DNA from: Leptodactylus fallax
Taxonomy: Eukaryota > Chordata > Amphibia > Anura > Leptodactylidae
Assembly (NCBI GenBank): GCA_947044405.1
Contig: CAMRHE010000197.1
Span: 496,001-560,000, forward strand
Reading direction: 5' to 3'
Length of the DNA stretch: 64,000 bases
A model generated the notes under the pieces. That model did no database searches. It worked only from the letters and a program-made list of their open reading frames with translations, and was not told where the DNA came from. The translations under genes and the position numbers were made by a program. This document shows positions 13,780 to 25,129 of this stretch, piece by piece. Numbering within the stretch: position 1 is the first letter of the stretch; every line of letters starts with the position of its first letter.

Positions 13780-14770
13780 AGATTCTGTCGTGAAGACTCT
13801 TTCCTGCTCCAGAGCAGAGTCTACCAATAAGAGCTACCTAACAATAGGTAACATTTTCAAAGAATGGTGCTCCAGTCGGGAAGCTGATAGTTTGAATCCT
13901 TCTACAGGAGAGATTCTGGACTTTCTTCAGGGCAGCTTGGATAAGGGCTTTTCCCCTGCCGCACTTAAGGTACAGGTTTCAGTCCTATCTGCCTGTTTAG
14001 GCAGACAACTGTCTCAAGATCCTCTAATTGCTAGATTCTTTAAAGGAGCTATAAGACTTAGACCGATGGTTTCAACTCCGGTTCCCCAGTGGGATATAGC
14101 GACTGTTCTCTCCTGTCTTTGTGGACCTCCTTTTAAACCTTAGAGGACATAGATCTTAAATATCTAGCTTTTAAAACCACCTTTTTGTTAGCCATTACCT
14201 CAGCAAAAAGGGTGGGTGAGCTTCAGGCCTTTTCTTCCAACTAGCCTTATAGATCATTCTTTGCGGATAGGGTCCAGCTCAGGTTTCTCCCTGGTTTTAA
14301 CCCTAAAGTGCCTTCTTGTGCTAACATCAACCAAATGGTCTCCTTGCCAGTGTTTTTTCCATGTCCAACCTCTGAAGAGAGGAAAAAACTTCACACTCTG
14401 GATATTGTAATCTTCCTTCTGATCTACCTTTGCGTACACGTCCCTTTAGGAAATCTAAGAATCTCCTTGTTAACATGTATGGTAGGGACAAAGGTCTCAG
14501 AGCTTCTAAACCTACCTTATCTAGGTGGATCAAAGAAGCAATTAAAACTTCTTTTTTTTCTCAGGGGTTATCTCCACTTGAATTCTTTACCACTCAACTA
14601 GGGCTGTGTCGACCTCTTGGGCTGAGAGCCCTGCGGTACCTCTTGATCAGATTTGTGCAGCTGCTTCTTGGTCATCTCAGCTGACCTTTGTAAAACATTA
14701 TCGGCTAAATGTCTGGAGTTCAGAGGCAACTGCCTTTGGACAGTCAGTCCTAAGTACTGTACAGCGAGGA
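13780..14770 (+). pseudogene. DIRS tyrosine recombinase, broken
   Basis: An open segment of 117 codons starts at 13,790. It contains a SAM-like N-terminal domain (ESTNKSYLTIGNIFKEWCSS, then LKVQVSVLSACLG). The catalytic arginine block FLLAITSAKRVGELQA lies near 14,165-14,220 in another frame. The C-terminal HSTR motif is at about 14,592 and the catalytic-tyrosine block FVKHYRL at about 14,688-14,708. The family's enzyme integrates circular DNA without target duplication. Frameshifts between blocks inactivate it. Confidence 0.8.
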
Positions 14771-15712
14771 AACCCTCCCTAAGGGAATTACTTGCTACAT
14801 CCCTATATTGTGCTGCTGTGGGACGTAAGGGAATCATTGATTATGATGTTAATCTGTTTTCCCTTAGTCCCAACAGCAGCACAAGCTTCCCTCCCTAAGA
14901 TAGCATTATTTTCTTTATAACTAACGCAAGGGGGGAGGAGGTATCTTTTGCCCTCTTATAGGGTACCATAGTCATGCATAAATTATGCTAATGAAAAATT
15001 CCGCCTGTCCTATCGACACACAGGGGCAGAAATACCCCATATTGTGCTGCTGTTGGGACTAAGGGAAAACAGATTAACATCGTAATCAACAAATACATAG
15101 GGAGTCTTTTTTTGCGGGGCCAGGTGTACTTTTTAGTTATACCATTTTGGGGAATTACCTTGATCCCTTTTTATTCAAATTTTTATCAGAGGCGAAACAG
15201 TGAAAAAACGGCAGTTTGGCACTTTAGATTTTTTTTCCAGCAACAGTGTTTACCGTACGGGAAAAATATTTTTATAGGTTTGTAGACTGGGAGTTTTCGG
15301 CCACAGGGATACTTAATGTGTGTGTGTTTCACAGTATTTAAGTACTTTTAATGTGTTATAGGGAAAGGGGGGTGATTTTCATTTTTTATATTTTATTTTT
15401 TGCATTTAGTCTGATCACTAATGCAATACATTACAATGCTAATGCATTGCAATGCATTGCAAAATATCAGCACTGCTGCATAGAGCAGCCTGCAATAGAA
15501 GTAAATGGCAGACAAGCCTGGGGGCCTTTAAAAGGCTCCTGGCTCTCATGCCAACAGCCGGGCTCAGCTTGACGGAGGTGCTGGGGGGTTAATGCCCGCG
15601 ATCAGTGTGGGCACTGATTGTGGGCATTAGCGCTATGGCGGCCGCTCAGCTCCCGAGTGGCCGCCATATTTAAATACCCGACATCCGCCATAATAGTACG
15701 GGAAGGGGTTAA

Positions 15713-16005
15713 GCTGAGCTCACCATATATCAGTTGAGTCCAGCTAGTTGTCTTATACCTGTGCTAGGCAAAAAGGATGATAAAGCTATATATTCTACCG
15801 TTACGAGTCTCTGTCGCCGAATAAAAAGTCCTGCATCATACAAGTCAGGTACAGTGATTGAGAACATAGAGAATTCCCAACAAAAACTATTACAGTCAGC
15901 GGGGTCTCTCGAGATCCATTAGAGTCTTCAGATGGATTCATCTTTACTGTTCAGTCCATTGTTCTGTTTCTATGACGGAACAGAAGACCGAACTATAGTA
16001 AACAG
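15713..16005. other. Spacer, nothing recognised
   Basis: Short unique-looking segment between two repeats. No exon-like or RNA-like feature seen. Confidence 0.4.
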
Positions 16006-17740
16006 TGTTGGACTGGGAAGTCTAGGTCCCACCAGTGGAATTGTTTCTAGGGGCCCACCGCCAGGACCCCTGCAGATTAGCGGTACCAAGACAGGACAGC
16101 TAAAGGTAATAACATGTCGGGAGCCATGCTGCTCACCTGCCATACAATGTACACCACTGCACTACCTAAACCCACTGCTACACCCTGTATGGCAAGTGAA
16201 CAGCGTGGCTCCTAGAATTGTTCCCATTACCTGTAGCCGATCTGTCCTGGAAAAGCTGATCTGCAGAGGTCCTGGCTGTTGTATCCCTGGAGATGTAATA
16301 TTGATGGCCTATCCTAAGAACAATCAATATTTAAAGTATTTATCCATCTTTCTAAGAGGTTGTCCAGGAATTGGAGCAACCCATGTGCCAGGCGGGAGGT
16401 GTAAAATAAAAAAAATAAAAAAATAAAAAAGGATACTCACCTGTCCCCGGCGCTCTGTTTTCCGCTGCCAGTGTCCATTCAGTCTCGTGCCGACGCCTTC
16501 TTGCTGGGAGTCCTGCACCTCATGTGACTGCTAAGACCAATTAGGTACAGGATTTCCAGAAATGAGAACAACGGAGTGCTGGGGACAGGTGAATATGTTT
16601 GTTTGGTTTTTTTGTTTTGTTTTTTTACACCTGCCTGACGGCCACCACAGTGGTAGCTCCAGTTTATGGACAACCTCTTTTAAGGGGTTGTCTGGGACAA
16701 ATTTTTTATGGCCACTTCACTGGTCCCCCCCATACTATATGGGGAACAGTGATGGAGCCTTTATATTGTGTGGGAGCAGTGGGGGGAGGACAATAAACTA
16801 TGTGGGGCATATTAAAGGGGTTGTCCAGGTGTAAGATGGGGAAACAGCCCTCATGTTGTGAATGTATCTGTTTCTATAAATAAGTTTATTTTTTTTTATA
16901 AACTGACATTTGGTTGTTTGGCCACAAGAGGCCACTGTTACCTCAGAAATGGGAAAAGACTGTAATTCTGTAATTCCCTGGAGTAGTGACGTGGAGACCA
17001 AGTTCTGCAGAGGTGGAACTAGAAGGAAGAGCAGATTGTGTGTGGCAGCCATCTTGGGAGTGTGCTTTGAGCTGTAGAAGAAGGAAGATTGGTGTGAGAA
17101 GGAGGATTCCTAAAGGATCGGAAATATAGCAAGGTGGAGCTGAAGCAGAGGCTGTTCCAGGGTTTGTTCAGCATCCTATGGAGAAGATTGCTATCAAGGA
17201 GCCGGCTGAGAAGTGGCCCTGTCAGTGAGATCACATGTTTTCTGGATGAGCCCCGCTTTCAGCTGTTCCAGACAAAGGCTAAAGGTACCCCACAGACCTG
17301 GGTCAGTAAAAAGAGTAATCGTGCACGCACCACATTACATTTTTGGCGCCAAATTGCTTGGGACTGAGTAAGGGCCTGTAGTTAGACTAGTTAGGCATAC
17401 TCATCTTCACAGGCCACACTACTGGTGAATTATCTACCTATACGGTAGTAAGGACTAAGACTAAGACTAAGCTTTGGTGTTATACCTCCGGTGCCCCTAT
17501 CACACTCACTGAATTGTTCCTGTGACTAGGGTGATAAAAAGGTAACATGCGGCTGGTTAGTTGCAGCCTGCAGATAGGTAAAAGCTTGGAGTGTATTGGA
17601 GGCACACATTAGAGGGCACCGCACTGTACAACACCAGGGCCTCAGATTACTGGCTGAGTGTATGTAAATATTTGGGAGTGTTCTTTTTGGTAAAAGGGTG
17701 TTACTACTGACCTATTGGCCTCCATCACTGCTCCCCTCAC
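16006..17740. repeat. Cluster of interspersed repeats
   Basis: It starts with CAGTGTTGGACTGGGAAGTC, an end sequence shared with the minus strand at 621 and the + strand at 17,886. Embedded are three 'GGTTGTCC' type termini at about 16,360, 16,682 and 16,812 (the last reads TTAAAGGGGTTGTCCAGGTG). These belong to the TTAA-flanked MITE family seen intact at 51,142. A frame at 17,134-17,367 contains EPRFQLFQTK, faintly like a Tc1/mariner transposase block. No intact gene. Confidence 0.45.
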
Positions 17741-17741
17741 A

Positions 17742-17886
17742 CTGTATGAGGGAAATAGTGAAGGGCCAGTGTATGGGGGGGTAATAGTGAAGGGACCACT
17801 GTATGGGGGCAATAGTGAACGGCCACTGTATGGGGGGGAATAGTGAAGGGACCACTGTATGGAGGGGAATAGTGAAGGGACCACTG
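17742..17886. repeat. Minisatellite, about 33-bp units
   Basis: Four to five imperfect tandem units built on AATAGTGAAGGGACCACTG plus TATGGGGG. The unit resembles, on the opposite strand, the CAGTATAATG..CCCC units elsewhere in the window. Confidence 0.75.
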
Positions 17887-18118
17887 CAGTGTCAGACTGA
17901 AGGACCTAGGGCCCACCAGAAGAACTTGTTCTGGGGGCCCACCCAACAGCTTCCTGCTAATAGCCAACACTACGGCTCCTGTAAGGTTGTGAAGCAATAC
18001 ATCTGCAGTAACTATCTTTGGTCAGTAGGTGGCAGCAAAGTAATAAACTGCCCATAAGAATTGATGTAATTAATGTAAATATTGTTCTAGGGTTCAAAGT
18101 CTGATTATAGATAATTAC
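17886..18118. repeat. Interspersed repeat end
   Basis: Begins CAGTGTCAGACTGAAGGACC, followed by TAGGGCCCACC. This is a terminus shared with 16,006 and the minus strand at 621, followed by sequence running to the putative LTR. Non-coding. Confidence 0.4.
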
Positions 18119-18987
18119 TGTAACGTGTTGGACTTTTACAAGTATGGCAGTGCACTAGGATTGCAGTTTTGATGCCTCCCACTGGAAATAGGGGACTGCA
18201 TGATCACCCAGCAGGAAACAGGAAGGGGTGGTGTGGAGAAGGCTCTGGAACTGAAAACCTGAGGTGTGCTGGGGTGGAGAGAGCTTTGTGCTGGATGGAG
18301 GCCTGAGCTGAGCTGACTGCAGGAGAAGTCTTGGTGCTGGCGGAGGACTGAGTTCTGGGACACAGTGACTGGTGCTGGCTGAGGACGGAGTCAAGACACC
18401 CCTGAAGCACAGAAGATAAAGTAAATACATGAAGGAAAGGCCTCAAGGACTTGTGAGTATGCCTTGGCCGCATCTACATAGACCACGTGGTGGTAGTTAT
18501 ATAAGGGACTCTTACGCTGACACCTTATCATTGGAGAGACTGGCCTATCTTTTAAGTGTTGCACTACAGGGAGCTGGAGCAAGGCCTATAACTGTACTTG
18601 AAGGGGAAGACAGCATTTGCCTGTGGATTACAATTTAACCATTGGATTACAAATAGTATTGCACAATACTTAGGGTGCACACCGACGAGGGACCGATCCT
18701 GGAAAACTGCGTTCTTAAAGGACTTGAATCCATTACCTGTTTAAGTAATTGTGGGAACTAAGGAGTATAGTATTAGTTTGCTGCAATAATCTGTTCCATA
18801 GCATTTTGTATTTTTCTCTCTGTTTATACTTTTATGCATATTTTCCCAGATCTCTCTTCATTGCTTTCATTCAGTAAACATTGTTCTGGGAATTAAAACG
18901 TTGTGTGTGTCTGTGTGGCATTGTGTACCTGCTGAACCTGTGGGCCCAGCCCTTGGTCCTCTTTCACTCCTTCACTGAAATCTTACA
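18119..18987 (+). mobile_element. Putative solo LTR (no target duplication found)
   Basis: Begins TGTAACGTGTTGG and ends TCTTACA, giving TG...CA ends with a short inverted repeat. A TATA-like element (TTATATAAGG) lies near 18,498. A polyadenylation signal variant (ATTAAA) lies at about 18,892 and is followed by a GT-rich tract, as in retroviral R/U5. The flanks (ATTAC and TATGT) do not match, so this is less secure than the other LTRs here. It could instead be another repeat type. Confidence 0.4.
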
Positions 18988-19864
18988 TATGTGCTGACTA
19001 TCTGAGAATTTTCCCAGTATCGTCATCCCCTATAGTACTGTGCATGCCGCAATAGTTCTATGGTTGGTTCCTGCACAGGACTGTATGGGGAATGTCACAG
19101 CTAAAGAAGAGCGAATCGAAGCTGACAAAGTGAAATTCGATCCAAATTTCAGGAAATCTTCGATTCTCCTCGATTCCGGATTTCCTCATGCTTCGATGTA
19201 TCGAATCGCATTTTTTCATAAAATGGCTACTGCACATGTTAGGACAAGGGGAAAGGAACTCTGGGAACGCGGGATCACCCACAATGCCATGCGTGCAGCT
19301 AATCAACAGCCAGCCCTGTGATGTCACAGCCCTTTAAATACCCTCTGCCATTTTAGGTTCAGTCATTTCACATAGTACTTAGTGCAGGGAGCGACGTCAG
19401 CAGTTGCTAGGTAAAGTAGTAGAAAACACTTCAAAACTGATAGCTTGCTCAATAGAAGTTCAGGGAAAGAGCATTATAAATATAGGGAAAGGATAGGGAG
19501 GAATTTAAACAAGAGTACTGAAGCAGAACAGGGTTCATTTGGGGTGTTAAAGCTTGGTAATAGCAACAATCGTAGTACACATTGCTGCACTGACTGCCAT
19601 TATACTGTTGCTCATTGAAGGTTTGCAATAGATCATACCTGTGTGTTCAAGGTAGAACATTACAAGCCTTTTTTGCCATGCAGTAGTGGCCAATAAAAAA
19701 AAATTCTTATCTGGTAATCTCCACAGTAATCTGGTATAACGCCTTTTCAAGGCGTTTATTAGTGGGGAATCAAATAAGGGGCTTATTCACTGTTGTCTTA
19801 AAGGTAGAAAATTACAAGCCTTTTTGCCGTGCAGTAGTGGACAAAAAAAAAAAGAATTCTTATC

Positions 19865-20987
19865 TGTGGCATCCCAGAGCTGGCTATGGCTGGGCTGAGG
19901 GTGATCTCTGTAGTCATTGTATTATTTCCTGTTGCTTCATAGCCTGTGTGACATAGCAGGGGGTCCTGAGTCTCACACAACACAGCGCCACCTAGTGAGC
20001 CTCACACGTGCATTACACCTCCCATAGGATTGAATAGTAACCAAATGTCCAATGGGAGGACATCGCCTGGGAAAAGGGGAGGAGTCAGCTGATCACTGGG
20101 TCCCCATGGTAACACCCCTGCAGGAAGGTCCTGCGTGTGAGGAGTTAGAAGTGTGGAGTGTTAGGAGGAGGAGGTGAGGAGATAAGTGTGATGTCCTGTG
20201 AAGAAAGCAGTGAGTTTAGTGCAGGAATCTCAAGTCCTAGACAGGCCCAGGAAGGTTGGAGAGCTGACATACTCCAGCTATTCAGAAGATCCTGTCCCCT
20301 GTCTGCCTAGCCATCGCCCTGAAGGAAGTCAAGCATCATTATCTTGTCAGCCTGAGACTGTGGAGAGAACATTCTGGAACACGTGCTCCATAGCAAGTAT
20401 CACAGGATCCAGGGGCCAAGGCCAGACCTGTGGAATATCCTGCCACCCTGACTATTGCACCCCGAAACTCTGAGCTATCAGGACCACATAACGTGAGTGG
20501 GGAATATTATGTACTAGTATGGTGGTGGGCATCCTCCTATGAGCCAAATAGGAGCCCAGACGCACCTTAGGACTGTAACACTGAAGTATAAGGGCTAGGA
20601 ACACCTTTCATCAAGTCTGCCCTGCACCCCAGGACTTTGCTGTGTCACCAGGCGTACCCCGTTGTTTTGTATTGAAGAAACTGTTTAAGCATTTGTGCCT
20701 CCACACCCATGGAACTAAAAGTTCAACTTTACAACCGTTTCTGTGTCTGACTCTGCACCGATAACATCAGGGCGCCCCAAACACCACCAGTCGGCACAGT
20801 ATAGGGGAAGCGCCCCGGGGGGAACAATCACCACCAACATTTGTGCAGCCCCCTCATCACCGGTACCAGTGGTGGTAACGTGGGACAGCACCAGCGCTGC
20901 GCCCTCGTGCCCAGAGACCGTGACAAGTCTGCGCTGTTTGCACCCTGCAATCCCAACTGCAGCGTTACCTTTCATCTGGTCACCGCA
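19865..20987 (+). mobile_element. Solo LTR 1 (1,123 bp)
   Basis: Starts TGTGGCATCCCAGAG and ends GGTCACCGCA. It is flanked on both sides by the 5-bp duplication TTATC (19,860-19,864 and 20,988-20,992). It interrupts an array unit precisely, between GAATTC and the rest of TTATC..AGTAATCTC. No internal retroviral genes are present, so it is a solo LTR from recombination. Its outer end is similar to that of solo LTR 3 on the other strand. Confidence 0.75.
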
Positions 20988-21023
20988 TTATCCAGTAATC
21001 TCTGCAGTAATCAGTTATAACAC

Positions 21024-21685
21024 TGTAAGGGAAATACCAGTTGAGCAATTCTCCACTGCTGCTGCAGAAACCTGAGAGAAAGGAATGACAGAGACAATGT
21101 GTCCTAAACTCACCCATCCCCTGTCCCTGCCTATTGACCACACTGTCCTAATAACAGGAGCAACTGGGTGGCAAAACCCTTCCTAGAAATAAGTGACAAC
21201 ACACAACGCAGACAGGACAAACAACAACAAGGGGAGGTCAGCTAGCCAAGGGGTCGGTAACAGTTGAGCAATGTAGTACCAAAACGAAATCCAAGAGAAT
21301 AGTCAAAGTTAAAGCCAGAGGTCAGGAATAAGAATGAAATAATAACAGAAGAGGAGCTAGCAGGGACAAAATCACAGGACAGAATCTAAATAGCCAGCGA
21401 CCATGTAAGGGCTGATGACCTGTTTATAGCAAGTCAGGACCTGCCCCAGACTTGATTGGTAGACAGGCTGTCAATCACACAGGCAAGGCTAAGATTAACT
21501 ATTGAGGAGCCGAAAGAAACAAGGTGCAGGAGATGGGTGTGGCTGAAATTCAATTACATAGTCTAGGACAGTGTTCAGACTGAGCAACAAGAATCTTAAG
21601 CAGGGAATCAACCAGAACACGCCTCCTGCACCGCAGCATGCGAGCGGAGGGTGGTGCAGAGACCTGAACAGGCAGAGACGTTACA
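21024..21685 (-). mobile_element. Solo LTR 2 (662 bp)
   Basis: Starts TGTAAGGGAAATACC and ends GAGACGTTACA, giving TGTAA/TTACA inverted ends. Flanks are AACAC and AACGT, an imperfect 5-bp duplication. It lies at the joint between two array units (..GTTATAAC / ..TTTTCAAGGCG). A TATA-like word on the minus strand (GCTATAAACAGG, near 21,425) suggests minus orientation. No coding genes. Confidence 0.55.
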
Positions 21686-21929
21686 AACGTCTTTTCAAGG
21701 CGTTTATTAGTGGGGAAACAAATAAGGGGCTTATTCACCATTGTCTTGAAGCTAGAAAATTACAAGCCTTATTGCCGTTAACTAGTGGCAAAAAAAAAAA
21801 AAAAAAAGAATTCTTATCCATTAATCTCCGCTGTAATCTGTTATAACGCCTATTCAAGGCGTTTTTTAATGGGGAAAATAAAAAGGGGCTTATTTGCCGT
21901 TCTCTTGAAGGTAGAAAATTGCAGGCCTT

Positions 21930-22895
21930 TGCCGCAACCCAGATGGAGAAGACCGGAGGATGGGAGTAGTAGTGGCGGATGCTGTGCCACCTAGCAGGCC
22001 GAGCACGCTCACCAACCACTCCAGTCCCACTCCTAGGCCAGACAAAGTCGAGGGGGGTCCTGCAGCACTACTGGATGTTGGTGGTAGTAGTTTTTTCCCC
22101 CGGGGCACTTCCAGTTGAAGAGGGGGACCTCTTCTCTCTGAGCTGGTGTGGTGTTAATCGGAAGGGCACTGATGGTGAAGCAGGCACGACTCAGGAGTCA
22201 GCGGTGCAGGTAAACAAGAGAACAGCCTTTATTTGGCAACAGGAACAACAGGTAAATGGCAGCTTCTAAATGGGGGTAGTAGTCCTACAGTGTCCAACCC
22301 CCAGCCTTGGTTTTAGAAGGGTGCCCAGGGATGTTATAGGCTCCAAAGTATGGTTTTCTACTCCTCCTCCTCTCTGCCTCTCCCAGGCAGGTACTCTGGG
22401 GATGGAGTTACAGGGAGTCCTGACAGGGATCTGGTTACCTGGAGTCTAGGCCCAAATATAGTTCTCCTGTCAGAGTCCTCTCCTGTTCCTCCTGGCACAG
22501 CACCGAAAGTGGTCAAAAGTCCGGACAGCACTTCTCCCTCGCTCAGGGCTGTCTTATAGAGCCTGGGGCTGGTGATATCCCTCCTGGAGCTGTAGAGGTG
22601 ACAGTTAACCCTCAGTCCTGAGGCTGGTGGCAGGTCAGCTCTGCACACCTTCTCTTGTCGACCACACACACAGAACTGAAGACGAGATGAGACCTCCCTA
22701 CAACCCCGCCCAGTGGCCTGTGATAGGCCAGGGCTGAACCAAGTCTGGGTTTTGAACACTGCAGGGGGTAAAATACCGAGGGAGAAGCTGAATAACAAAT
22801 AACATAAAACACTTAACATAGAACGGGACGTACTAACATAAAACCCAGAGGCACAGAAACAAACACATGAACTCAGCAGCTTCTGGGATGCTGCA
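21930..22895 (-). mobile_element. Solo LTR 3 (966 bp)
   Basis: The ends are TGCCGCAACCC and the inverse-like GGGATGCTGCA. It is flanked by CCTT on both sides (21,926-21,929 and 22,896-22,899), a 4-bp duplication. On the minus strand AATAAAGG at about 22,226-22,233 serves as a polyadenylation signal. The minus-strand start, TGCAGCATCCCAGAAGCTG, resembles the start of solo LTR 1, so the two are probably related families. It interrupts the last array unit within GGCCTTT. Confidence 0.65.
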
Positions 22896-22899
22896 CCTT

Positions 22900-23918
22900 T
22901 TTGCCCTGTATTATTTTCCTTTTCATTTACTTATTTGATGTAACACTATGTCAGACAGAGAAGCGACAGGCCCTGTACAGGGGAGGGGCACAGGCCTAAA
23001 TGTTTCTGGCGCAGGCACAAGTTGCAGCAGAGTAAGGGGGGCGTGGCAGCAGTGGTCAATTACAGAGGCCTGAGCTCCCAGTGTCAGCTAGCGGTCATGT
23101 CTTGACCAGCAACCCAACGGTTGTAGAATGGTTGACTCACTCATCCAATTCATCCCAAGTCACATCAGACACCCCCAGCCAAGAGTCGGTGGGTTCGTCA
23201 GACACAACCCTTAGTTGGCATGGCCCGGTAGCAGGCCCTGTGCCCTCACATGTCCTCAACCTGCCTCTGTCCTTTTCTGTTCCCTCAACCAGAGAAGTAC
23301 TCTATGCTGTGGGCTCAGATCCACTATACAGTGAGGAGGAGCTACTACAGGACAGTCAGTAGCTACTGCCCAGCCAAGAGGAGACATCCGCCGCTTCCTC
23401 CGGTAGGTGGGCAAATAGTGATGAGGAGAGTGGCGTGGGAGTTGGTGTTGCGAGCGGTCAGGTTCCTGGCTCAGAGACCGTTGAGGAGGACATCAGTGAC
23501 CTGCAGACAGTAGTGGATGACGATGTAGCCCATCGCAATTGGGAGCCGGGTGACGAAGGGGCTACATCATCATCATACTGCACTAAAATCGACCTGTAAG
23601 GCTAAGCTCACACTTGAGTTAGTTGGCAGTTTTGGCCCCGTAACTGTCCAAATAAGTGAAGTGTGCAGTGGTTCTAAGAGCGACACCTGTAATATGCGTG
23701 TCATACTGACTCACAGTATTGTTTTACTACCACAGCAGGCTCCCTATGCGTGTTATTGCAAGGCACAGTGTTCTACACCACTATACAGGCTCTCTGAAGC
23801 CAGGAAATACCTGTTTTTTAATGATATTCACTGCAAATTAATTAGGATCGAAGCGTATCTTTTTGGAAACTTTGGAGAATCGGTCGAATCGAATTTTTGA
23901 AAAATTCGCTCATCTCTA
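22900..23918. other. Right arm of the hAT-like element
   Basis: Non-coding sequence leading to the right terminus. The sequence AATCGAATTTTTGAAAAATTCG just before the provirus forms a self-complementary stretch near the inverted terminus. The short frames here have no motifs. Confidence 0.5.
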
Positions 23919-25125
23919 TGTAATGCTAAAAACCAAAATGATAGCCCTTGATAAAATTGCTGACAAGGTGTTTATAGAAGTCATGTAACCTTAGTTTCAA
24001 CTCTGTATAGTGTCTAGTTAGACAGAAAGCAAGATCAGAGTTCAGTTCTGTTCTATGTGATGTTTACATGCACATTAAGCGAGCTTAAAGTTTAACTAGA
24101 TAATGTCTAGATAGACATGAAACTAGTTCTAAAGTTCAACTCTGTTCTATATGATGTTTACATGGACAGCTTGAAGAATCAGCTCTGTTTGACTTTGTCT
24201 ACATAAGACATAAAAATCAACTCAAAAGTGCAACCCTGCTTGACTTTATGTTTACATGTCCATAAACGCCAGTTTAACAATTAACTCTGTATGAAGCTAA
24301 GTGTCACAAGACATATTCTGGTGAAAACTGGCCTATTTCGCAAGAATGTGAGCTTGGAGATGAGAAAAGCCTTACAGAGGTGTATACACCTCTGTAACCC
24401 GCCCACTCTATGACACACACAAAGGGTATATAAAGACGGATGATATCCCCCCAGCCATATGTTGCAATCTTGATAGCAGATTGGGGACGCCTGCTGCTGC
24501 ATACCTGTCACAATGGCTTGATGATATTTTCCTACAGATACCCTCATCAGAACTAAGCTTAGCAGTGTTGTAAGTATTTGATTTGATTACCGTGCTATAC
24601 ATACTATATTGTAAGTGTTGATTTAATATACTTTAAGTATTTGAATATATCATAGTTTGATTGACTTTTGATATTTGATTATCTCATAGTTTGATTGACT
24701 TTGAGATTTGATTATACCTAACTGCTATAGCAAGGGTTGATTTGATATACTTTAAGTATTTGATTATCTCATAGTTTGATTGACTTTGAGATTTGATTAT
24801 ACCTTACTATACCTGCTGTATGGTAAGTGTTGAATACATATCATAGTTTGATTGACTTTGATATGTGATTGTACCTAGCTATATCTGCTGTATTGCAAGG
24901 TTTGATTATTCTGTCTAATATCTGTTATACTTTTCCTTGTTATAAGACCTTCTCTTATACTCTTCTTAGTGAAATGTTACCTTTTTGATATCTTCTTACC
25001 TTTTGCTATCTTCTTATACTCTTCTTAATAAAATGTTAAGCCATTTGGGGATAGTCTAGTGTTTTATTCTATAACTTTATTCTATTACACGGAATCCAAA
25101 GAATCTGTTTTCATTTGGCAAAACA
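23919..25125 (+). repeat. 5' LTR of the endogenous retrovirus
   Basis: Starts TGTAATGCTAAAAACC and ends TTTGGCAAAACA. A TATA box (TATATAAAG) is at 24,427-24,435 and a polyadenylation signal AATAAA at 25,027-25,032, giving a putative R region of about 570 bases. The stretch from 24,590 to 24,900 contains degenerate tandem units around TAGTTTGATTGACTTTGA and GATTTGATTATACC. U5 is about 80 bases. Confidence 0.92.
24427..24435 (+). promoter_or_regulatory. TATA box of the 5' LTR
   Basis: TATATAAAG within GGGTATATAAAGACGG. The identical site is present in the 3' LTR near 28,588. Transcription is expected to start about 25-30 bases downstream. Confidence 0.7.
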
Positions 25126-25129
25126 TTTT

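Larger units (their letters stand above)
10522..15090 (+). mobile_element. DIRS-like tyrosine-recombinase retrotransposon (degenerate)
   Basis: Inverted terminal repeats of about 100 bp lie at 10,522-10,622 and 14,945-15,046. The left one reads CACAATATGGGGTACTTCTG onward. Outside the right repeat, 15,043-15,086 is the inverse complement of 14,839-14,882. This is the internal complementary region typical of DIRS elements, which allows circle formation. Inside, in order, are a gag-like region, reverse transcriptase with a YLDD motif, RNase H, and a tyrosine recombinase with HSTR and HYRL motifs. All reading frames are interrupted. Confidence 0.88.
10053..15712. mobile_element. Non-autonomous repeat with TAACCCCTTCCCG ends, split by a DIRS element
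   Basis: The left end reads TAACCCCTTCCCGCC at 10,053 and the right end reads the inverse, ACGGGAAGGGGTTAA, at about 15,698-15,712. The DIRS element at 10,522-15,090 interrupts it. The right end abuts a TTAA; the left has CTAA. A TTAA-target superfamily such as Kolobok or piggyBac is therefore possible but unproven. The remaining 1.1 kb of its own sequence has no open frame of interest. Confidence 0.55.
19640..21929. repeat. Internal ~155-bp tandem array of the hAT-like element, broken by LTRs
   Basis: Units contain CTTTTCAAGGCGTTTATTAG, GGGGCTTATTCAC, GTAGAAAATTACAAGCC, an A-rich tract with GAATTCTTATC, and AATCTCCGCAGTAATCTGTT. Unit starts (G-C-C-T-TTTC-AAGGCG) are at about 19,741, 21,689 and 21,848. 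A partial unit lies before the first. Spacing is about 155-159 bp once inserted LTRs are subtracted. Each unit starts with a small perfect hairpin, CGCCTTTTCAAGGCG. Confidence 0.8.

Noticed and set aside
15932..16426. 164-codon open frame on the + strand
   Set aside because: It spans a repeat terminus (CAGTGTTGGACTGGG) and ends in an A-rich tract. No domain or splice context is visible. Chance frame in repeat sequence.
18119..18987. Treating this LTR-like stretch as a fully proven solo LTR
   Set aside because: TG..CA ends and signals are present, but the flanks do not form a duplication, so it is listed only with low confidence.
20743..21075. 110-codon frame with Pro/Ser/Thr-rich sequence
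   Set aside because: Inside solo LTR 1 and crossing its border with the array unit and LTR 2.
22358..22819. 153-codon open frame on the minus strand
   Set aside because: It lies entirely inside solo LTR 3, has no motif and starts at no sensible promoter distance. LTRs often carry chance frames.
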